Source: a bacterium (GTDB lineage Bacteria > Vulcanimicrobiota > CADAWZ01). From it: 6,402 nucleotides of DNA. Position 1 is the stretch's first letter. Every line of letters starts with the position of its first letter. The notes under the pieces were generated by a model that saw only the letters and a program-made list of their open reading frames with translations, was not told the origin of the DNA and did no database searches. Positions 1 to 4,020 of this stretch are shown here, piece by piece. A program made the translations under genes and the position numbers. Location: assembly GCA_024409025.1 (NCBI GenBank), contig JAKSUM010000080.1:1-6402 (forward strand). The letters are read 5' to 3'.

Positions 1-1
1 T

Positions 2-667
2 GAGTTCATGAAGTTCGAGATGGAGCGCGACTACTCCGAAACCCTGCTGCTTATCCGCTGCTGCAATAATGATCTCGAGGGTGCGAAGGAAGCGGCCAGA
101 CTTTTCTGCAAGAACTATGAGGTTCCGTCGCGTCTCGAAAACTCCATAAAGGACAGAAAGCGCGTCTTCTCCACCCTTACCAATCAGGGTGCTGACGTGA
201 TCCTTGTTGATGAGGTCCATAATATGCAGGAGGCCATGGATTTAATACTCCTCTCATCAGGCGGAACCACTGTATTCCTTAAAATGATTTCCCCGTCTCT
301 TACGCATGCCATCGAAAAGATCATAAACTTCTTCCCGACCGAGCTGCAGGACAATGCAAGGGCGCTTATCGCCGGAGCCCTTGAGGGAGGCTTCTCTCAG
401 GTTCTCTGCAGACATACCGATAAAAAGAGCCTTATACCGGCAATGGAGATATACAAGGCGACCAATAACATGAGGACTCTTCTCAAGGAAAACAAGATGA
501 ACCAGTTCTATCAGATTATGGGAGGAAGCGGAAGAGAGGCCGGAATGACCAATCAGGACGCAAGCCTCAAGGCTCTTGCCAAGCAGAATGCTATCACGAA
601 GGAAGAGGCCATGCTGAGAACCTGCAGGCCTGAGGAGCTTAAGAAGCTCTTCGCATCCACTTATTAA
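2..667 (+). CDS. PilT-like type IV pilus ATPase paralog, C-terminal part (5' end outside window), degenerate motifs
   Basis: The reading frame is open to the left edge of the window, so the Met at position 8 is probably internal and the gene starts upstream. Residues below count from that Met. The Walker B segment VILVDE (64-69) keeps the glutamate. The block AIEKIINFFPTELQ (101-114) and the downstream helices, ending in a PEEL segment near 208-211, follow the C-terminal layout of PilT/PilU, the hexameric motor that retracts type IV pili at the inner membrane. Aligned by eye, the Asp box (TIEDPIEF in PilT) becomes LLLIRCCN, and the His box (AETGHLVLGTLH) becomes SSGGTTVFLKMI, losing its Glu and both His. 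This points to a diverged, perhaps non-hydrolysing, paralog that could act as a regulatory or scaffold subunit. Walker A, if present, would lie just upstream and cannot be judged. Family assignment is fairly secure; loss of activity is inference. Confidence 0.8.
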   Translation, partial: EFMKFEMERDYSETLLLIRCCNNDLEGAKEAARLFCKNYEVPSRLENSIKDRKRVFSTLTNQGADVILVDEVHNMQEAMDLILLSSGGTTVFLKMISPSLTHAIEKIINFFPTELQDNARALIAGALEGGFSQVLCRHTDKKSLIPAMEIYKATNNMRTLLKENKMNQFYQIMGGSGREAGMTNQDASLKALAKQNAITKEEAMLRTCRPEELKKLFASTY

Positions 668-670
668 GCT

Positions 671-2065
671 GTGATTATTGATTTGCATGTTGATGCCGAC
701 AGGCATCTTAAAAACGGGACGCTGCCCGTCGACGAAGCCCGTCGGGCAGCTGAGTTGGGTTTTGACGGCGTTGTTTTTGCTCTGCGCGGGGCGCTTTTTT
801 CAAGAGAAGATCTTCGCAGGATAGAGGCGCTTTCAGGAATAAAGGCTTTTCGGGCTCAGATAACCTCGTGCAAGGAAGGCGAGCTTCTTATAATAGGTCA
901 TGATACGGTCCTTCCCGACGGCCTTTCAGCCCTTGAGCTGAAGGCTTCGTTCTTAAGGGAGAGCGGAGCCTGCAGGATTCTGATTCTTTCGGGAACAGGG
1001 CCTGAGACGGACAGGCTTGCAGTAAAGTATATGTACAGAAGTCTTGATACTTTTGATCTGTTTGACGGTCTTGAGATATATGCCTCCGGGCTTTCAAAAA
1101 AGAGAATGAGGGATTATCTTGAGGATAAGAGGAAGGCGGGCTTCTGCGCAGTAGGAGGAAGCGCTTCAGAGACGCCTGGACTTTACTGTTCAAAATTTTA
1201 CAGACCTATTGCCGATGAAAAGGATATGGCCTCAGAAATAATTGCAGGCAGGGTCTATCCTTGCCCTATAGAAGGTCACAGCATAGATCCCAGGGGGGGC
1301 AGAAGAGCGTCTGTCGCATGGAATATCGGAAGAACTTCGATGATTAAGACGAAGGGGCTGATCTTCGATCTTTACGGCACTCTTATCGATTTAAAGAGCA
1401 GCGAGGGGATAGGAGAGTTTCAGAAGCTTGCCATGTGGCTTTCCGGTTTTGACGTACAGGTGTCAGGCGATGTCCTTATGCGATATTACAGGCAGCGATG
1501 CTCTGAGCTGTATGCAAGCGCGCGTAAAGAGGTTAAGTTTCCTGAGGTCGATATTCTTAATGTGATGCGGGATGCCATTACCCTTTTCTCCGGAAAGGAA
1601 TGCCCTATTGAATTCGCAAGGAAGGCGTCTTTGGTTTTCAGGGCAATTTCTGTTAAAAGCATATCTCTTTACCCGAATGTCAGGAAGATTTTGAGGGAGC
1701 TGAGGCGGCGCGGTTATACAATGGGCATAATTTCCAATGCTCAGGCAGCTTTTACTGTTCCTGAAATAGAGGATCTTAGACTGTGGCAGTTTTTTGATTT
1801 CGTTATTCTTTCTTCTGATGTCGGGTGCAGCAAGCCTGAGGAAAAAATATACGATATCGCTTTAAGGCAGCTTGAGCTGCCTCCTGAGAAAACGGCCTTT
1901 ATTGGGGATGATCTCTATGGCGATATTCATGGAGCAGCAAAGAAGGGGTGCAGGACGGTGTTTGTCCGCACTAATGTCGGAAACATTACTTCTCCTGAAA
2001 AGGTAATTCCTGATGCCGAGCTTACCGACGGAGATTTGAGAAACCTTCTTAGAATTTTTCCGTAA
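671..2065 (+). CDS. Fusion protein: degenerate PHP-like domain + HAD-superfamily hydrolase
   Basis: 464 residues from a GTG start 3 nt after the preceding stop, which suggests translational coupling; no clear Shine-Dalgarno is seen. Residues 1 to about 215 have the outline of a PHP (polymerase and histidinol phosphatase) phosphoesterase: an N-terminal DLH (4-6), an AAELGFDGVVF segment (26-36), and a late GGSASE followed by KFYRP...IIAGRVYP. The expected HxH is HxD, the TDHD motif is absent, and the late GSDAH-type motif reads GSASE, so metal binding is doubtful. Residues 224-464 are a HAD hydrolase with all four motifs: nucleophile Asp233 in FDLYGTL, Ser355 in IISN, Lys388 in SKPEE, and Asp413/Asp414/Asp418 in GDDLYGD. 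The Asp normally two residues after the nucleophile in phosphatases is Tyr235, as in 2-haloacid dehalogenase-like members, while motif IV looks phosphatase-like. The substrate is unknown. The HAD half is secure; the PHP call is a by-eye inference. Confidence 0.85.
   Translation: MIIDLHVDADRHLKNGTLPVDEARRAAELGFDGVVFALRGALFSREDLRRIEALSGIKAFRAQITSCKEGELLIIGHDTVLPDGLSALELKASFLRESGACRILILSGTGPETDRLAVKYMYRSLDTFDLFDGLEIYASGLSKKRMRDYLEDKRKAGFCAVGGSASETPGLYCSKFYRPIADEKDMASEIIAGRVYPCPIEGHSIDPRGGRRASVAWNIGRTSMIKTKGLIFDLYGTLIDLKSSEGIGEFQKLAMWLSGFDVQVSGDVLMRYYRQRCSELYASARKEVKFPEVDILNVMRDAITLFSGKECPIEFARKASLVFRAISVKSISLYPNVRKILRELRRRGYTMGIISNAQAAFTVPEIEDLRLWQFFDFVILSSDVGCSKPEEKIYDIALRQLELPPEKTAFIGDDLYGDIHGAAKKGCRTVFVRTNVGNITSPEKVIPDAELTDGDLRNLLRIFP
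1328..1342 (+). promoter_or_regulatory. Possible internal ribosome binding site and ATG at the HAD domain boundary
   Basis: GGAAG at 1328-1332 lies 7 nt before an in-frame ATG at 1340, which is residue 224 of the fusion and falls exactly where the HAD domain begins (MIKTKGLIFD). This could give a second, HAD-only product of 241 residues. Purine-rich runs are common in this sequence, so the match may be chance. Confidence 0.3.
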
Positions 2066-2071
2066 ATCAAT

Positions 2072-2104
2072 AAAAGACAGCCGCATTAAGCGGCTGTCTT
2101 TTTT
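2072..2104 (+). terminator. Rho-independent terminator after the PHP-HAD gene
   Basis: A perfect 13-bp stem (2072-2084 paired with 2090-2102, core GACAGCCGC/GCGGCTGTC) encloses a 5-nt ATTAA loop and ends in a run of six T (2099-2104). It begins 7 nt after the stop codon at 2063-2065. The A-run on the left arm means it could also work, more weakly, on the opposite strand. It should end transcription of the left block and separate it from the pilU unit. Confidence 0.93.
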
Positions 2105-2117
2105 ATTGTGGGCTTTT

Positions 2118-2206
2118 TTGAAGGGATATTCTTTTTTCAGAGGAAATATAAGATAATGTGCGCGGATCTCATTCTGCGCTTGTTAATTTTTAAAAAAATA
2201 TATGTT
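2118..2206 (+). promoter_or_regulatory. AT-rich candidate promoter region of the pilU unit
   Basis: A promoter is expected between the terminator and pilU. Candidate -10 elements are GATAAT (2152-2157) and the overlapping TATAAG (2147-2152), but no good -35 sits at the usual distance: TTGAAG at 2118 is about 23 nt away. A second possibility is TTGTTA (2180-2185) with TATGTT (2201-2206) at 15 nt. Neither is convincing, so the region is marked rather than an exact site. Confidence 0.3.
2160..2179 (+). other. Small hairpin upstream of pilU
   Basis: GCGCGGA (2160-2166) pairs with TCTGCGC (2173-2179) with one G-T wobble and a 6-nt loop. A loosely T-rich stretch (2180-2191) follows. It could be a weak attenuator or a leader structure if transcription starts before it; it is much weaker than the terminator at 2072-2104. 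Confidence 0.25.
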
Positions 2207-2219
2207 TCTCAGGCTGTAT

Positions 2220-2252
2220 CTGCAGGAGCTTATTTGAAACAGGCCTGCAGGA
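2220..2252 (+). repeat. Pair of CTGCAGGA direct repeats in the pilU leader
   Basis: CTGCAGGA occurs at 2220-2227 and 2245-2252, a start-to-start distance of 25 nt. Each contains the palindrome CTGCAG, and the second overlaps the palindrome CAGGCCTG (2240-2247). Two identical sites about 30 to 60 nt before the start codon could be an operator pair, but two 8-mers may also be coincidence. Confidence 0.3.
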
Positions 2253-2282
2253 AAACACCATTACAGACAAGGAGATATTATT

Positions 2283-3386
2283 ATGGATAATGCAAACGCA
2301 GGGAGCGAAATGCTTGCCCGCCTTAATATGATGCTTGGCATTATGGTCAGGGAGAACGCTTCTGACATATACCTTAGGAGCGAGCACAAGCCTTATCTCA
2401 GAATTGACGGTGAGATAGTGCTTCTTGATATACCTCCTTTGTCTACGGAAGACATGCAGACTCTTACTAGGGCAATGCTGCGACAGAACGAGCTTGAGGC
2501 TTTTGTTAAAAAGCTTGAGTCAAATATAATGTATGTTGCTCCTGAGCATGGACGTTTCAGGGTAAATATTTATGTCCAGAAAGGCAGCATAGCGATGGTT
2601 ATGAGAAAGATCAGAGAGGATATATCTGATTTTGAGACTCTCGGTCTTCCCAAAAAGCTTGAACAGCTCAGCCTTATCAGAGCAGGAATGATTCTTGTCA
2701 CAGGACCTACCGGAAGCGGAAAATCGACAACTCTCGCATCCATGGTCAAGTACAGGAACACAAAGAGCGTAGGTCATATCGTCACCATTGAGGATCCTAT
2801 AGAGTTTATTCATGAGGATATAAACTGCATTATCAGCCAGAGGGAGGTTGGAATTGACACCCGTTCGTTCTCCTCTGCTCTTGAAAGCGCATTAAGACAG
2901 GCTCCTGACGTCCTGCTTATCGGTGAAATGAGGGATATAGAGAGCGTCAAGGCGGCAATGTATTTTGCTGAGACAGGACATCTTGTTTTAGGGACTCTTC
3001 ATGCTAACAATGCTTCCCAGACTGTCGAAAGGCTGCTTCAGTTCTTCCCATCGGAAATACATTCCCAGACGCTTCAGGGCCTTTCAATAAACCTGAAGGC
3101 CGTTCTTTCACAGAGACTTCTTCGTCAGAAGACGTCTGATGCCAGAGTTCCGGCATATGAGCTTATGATTGTAAATGCCAGAATCAAGGATCTTATAGCT
3201 TCGGAAAAGGTCGCCCAGATAGGAAGAGAGCTTGATCTCTTCCATACGGACGGTATGATTTCTTTTGATAAATGTCTGATTGATATGGTAAAGAAGGGGC
3301 AGATAAGCCTTGAGACGGCTCTTATGGCATCGGATAATCCGAATGATCTTAAGCTGAAGATTAAGAGCCTTGGAATAAGAATCTGA
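2283..3386 (+). CDS. pilU: PilU-type type IV pilus retraction ATPase
   Basis: 367 residues, full length for the PilT/PilU family. The ATG is chosen because AAGGAG (2269-2274) lies 8 nt upstream. The protein is a cytoplasmic AAA-like secretion ATPase that works as a hexamer at the pilus base to depolymerise pilin during twitching. The N-terminal PAS-like domain carries NASDIYLR (25-32). The ATPase core has Walker A GPTGSGKST (141-149), Asp box TIEDPIEF (168-175), Walker B VLLIGE (210-215), and His box ETGHLVLGTLHANNA (230-244), all intact. QREVGIDTRSF, LRQAPDV, the LHANNA His box, the LSINLKAVLSQ segment and the C-terminal SDNPNDLKLKIK ending resemble PilU more than PilT. PilU usually assists PilT; the only PilT-like protein in view is the degenerate one at the left edge. 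It is probably the first gene of a unit with the next two genes. Confidence 0.93.
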   Translation: MDNANAGSEMLARLNMMLGIMVRENASDIYLRSEHKPYLRIDGEIVLLDIPPLSTEDMQTLTRAMLRQNELEAFVKKLESNIMYVAPEHGRFRVNIYVQKGSIAMVMRKIREDISDFETLGLPKKLEQLSLIRAGMILVTGPTGSGKSTTLASMVKYRNTKSVGHIVTIEDPIEFIHEDINCIISQREVGIDTRSFSSALESALRQAPDVLLIGEMRDIESVKAAMYFAETGHLVLGTLHANNASQTVERLLQFFPSEIHSQTLQGLSINLKAVLSQRLLRQKTSDARVPAYELMIVNARIKDLIASEKVAQIGRELDLFHTDGMISFDKCLIDMVKKGQISLETALMASDNPNDLKLKIKSLGIRI

Positions 3387-3395
3387 TTCTGTTGA

Positions 3396-3409
3396 TGGAG
3401 ATTATTATG
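3396..3409 (+). promoter_or_regulatory. Ribosome binding site that decides the start of the 196-aa gene
   Basis: TGGAG (3396-3400) is 6 nt before the ATG at 3407. In-frame TTG (3392) and ATG (3395) codons lie upstream but overlap or precede this site and have no Shine-Dalgarno of their own, so 3407 is preferred. The context GGAGATTATTATGGAT closely resembles the pilU start context GGAGATATTATTATGGAT. Confidence 0.6.
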
Positions 3410-3997
3410 GATGATTTTAAGATTGTGAATGATTCGGATTCAATATCCACAAAAGTGCCTTTCAGGATAAAATCCGGAAGCATTGGCGAAAATTCTATGA
3501 ATGTCGAGTTTTCGGAAAACTCAGCCGAGATTTCTTTCTCGGATATAGAGTACATATGTGCCGGCATTATAAAGGACAGGACAATGTCTTCCGCTCCTCC
3601 GAAAACAGGGGTAGGCACGATGCTGAAAAATCTTTTCTCCACAGATAAGGACAAGGAGGAGGATCAGCCGATAATACAGACTGCTTACCTTCTCGATATA
3701 TATGTCAAGGGAATTCCTGTTCCTTACAGGATTAACGGATCATTCGTCAATTATAAGTCTTTCCTTGGAAAGGTCGCGTATGCAAGCCTTGAAAACTTTA
3801 AGATTCTCATAAAAAAAATAAGTGAAAAATCTTCTTGCGCCGTATTTAATGCGACAGCCGGATGCTTCCTGAGAGGTAAGCCGGTAAAGAAGTTTTACCG
3901 TTCAGAGCTTGAGTTTCTCGTTGAATCCAGCGAGAGGAGAAAGGCTTCTGAAGGGGAGCTCAGCTTTTCCGATGTGATGAGCGAAGAGCTATTATAA
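3407..3997 (+). CDS. Uncharacterised 196-aa soluble protein, possible PH-like beta-rich domain
   Basis: Not recognised as a named family. It has no signal peptide and no membrane segment. Residues about 17-56 alternate short beta-like strands (VPFRIKSGSI, MNVEFSENSAEISFSDIEYICAGII). Residues about 60-88 form a polar linker rich in Pro, Lys, Asp and Glu. Residues about 92-174 hold a second strand-rich block (AYLLDIYVKGIPVPYRI), a predicted helix (ENFKILIKKISEK) and a final FYRSELEFLVES segment. The strand, SDIEYI turn and strand order recalls bacterial PH-like domains, but that is only inference from pattern. The tail (175-196) is acidic and probably flexible. Spacing of 20 nt to both neighbours suggests co-transcription with pilU, so a role as an accessory or adaptor to the pilus motor is possible but unproven. 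Confidence 0.8.
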   Translation: MDDFKIVNDSDSISTKVPFRIKSGSIGENSMNVEFSENSAEISFSDIEYICAGIIKDRTMSSAPPKTGVGTMLKNLFSTDKDKEEDQPIIQTAYLLDIYVKGIPVPYRINGSFVNYKSFLGKVAYASLENFKILIKKISEKSSCAVFNATAGCFLRGKPVKKFYRSELEFLVESSERRKASEGELSFSDVMSEELL

Positions 3998-4003
3998 TTA
4001 ACC

Positions 4004-4020
4004 GGAGGTGTACTTTCTTG
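4004..4020 (+). promoter_or_regulatory. Strong Shine-Dalgarno before a TTG start
   Basis: GGAGGTG (4004-4010) sits 7 nt before the TTG at 4018, which opens the long oxidoreductase frame. The first in-frame ATG is codon 30, inside the N-terminal cysteine cluster (FSMCP), and would destroy the iron-sulfur domain, so TTG is the likely real start. Confidence 0.85.

Noticed and set aside
8..10. ATG at position 8 as the true start of the first gene
   Set aside because: The frame is open to the left edge, and the protein would begin just after where Walker A belongs in PilT, so the gene almost certainly starts upstream.
632..652. Hairpin GAGCTT-AAG-AAGCTC near the end of the PilT-like gene
   Set aside because: It encodes the conserved EELKKLF stretch and lacks a T-run, so it is best explained by codon choice and not as a terminator.
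257..706. 149-aa frame on the opposite strand of the PilT-like gene
   Set aside because: It is a shadow of a gene with a clear family match; the translation has no domain and no plausible start signal.
721..750. Inverted repeat GCTGCCCG/CGGGCAGC with a 14-nt loop near the start of the PHP-HAD gene
   Set aside because: The stem is only 8 bp, lies within coding sequence, and has no T-run; it may be chance from GC-rich codons.
2108..2290. 60-aa frame across the pilU leader
   Set aside because: It starts at GTG with no ribosome binding site, overlaps the pilU start, covers the hairpin and repeats, and has no recognisable protein character.
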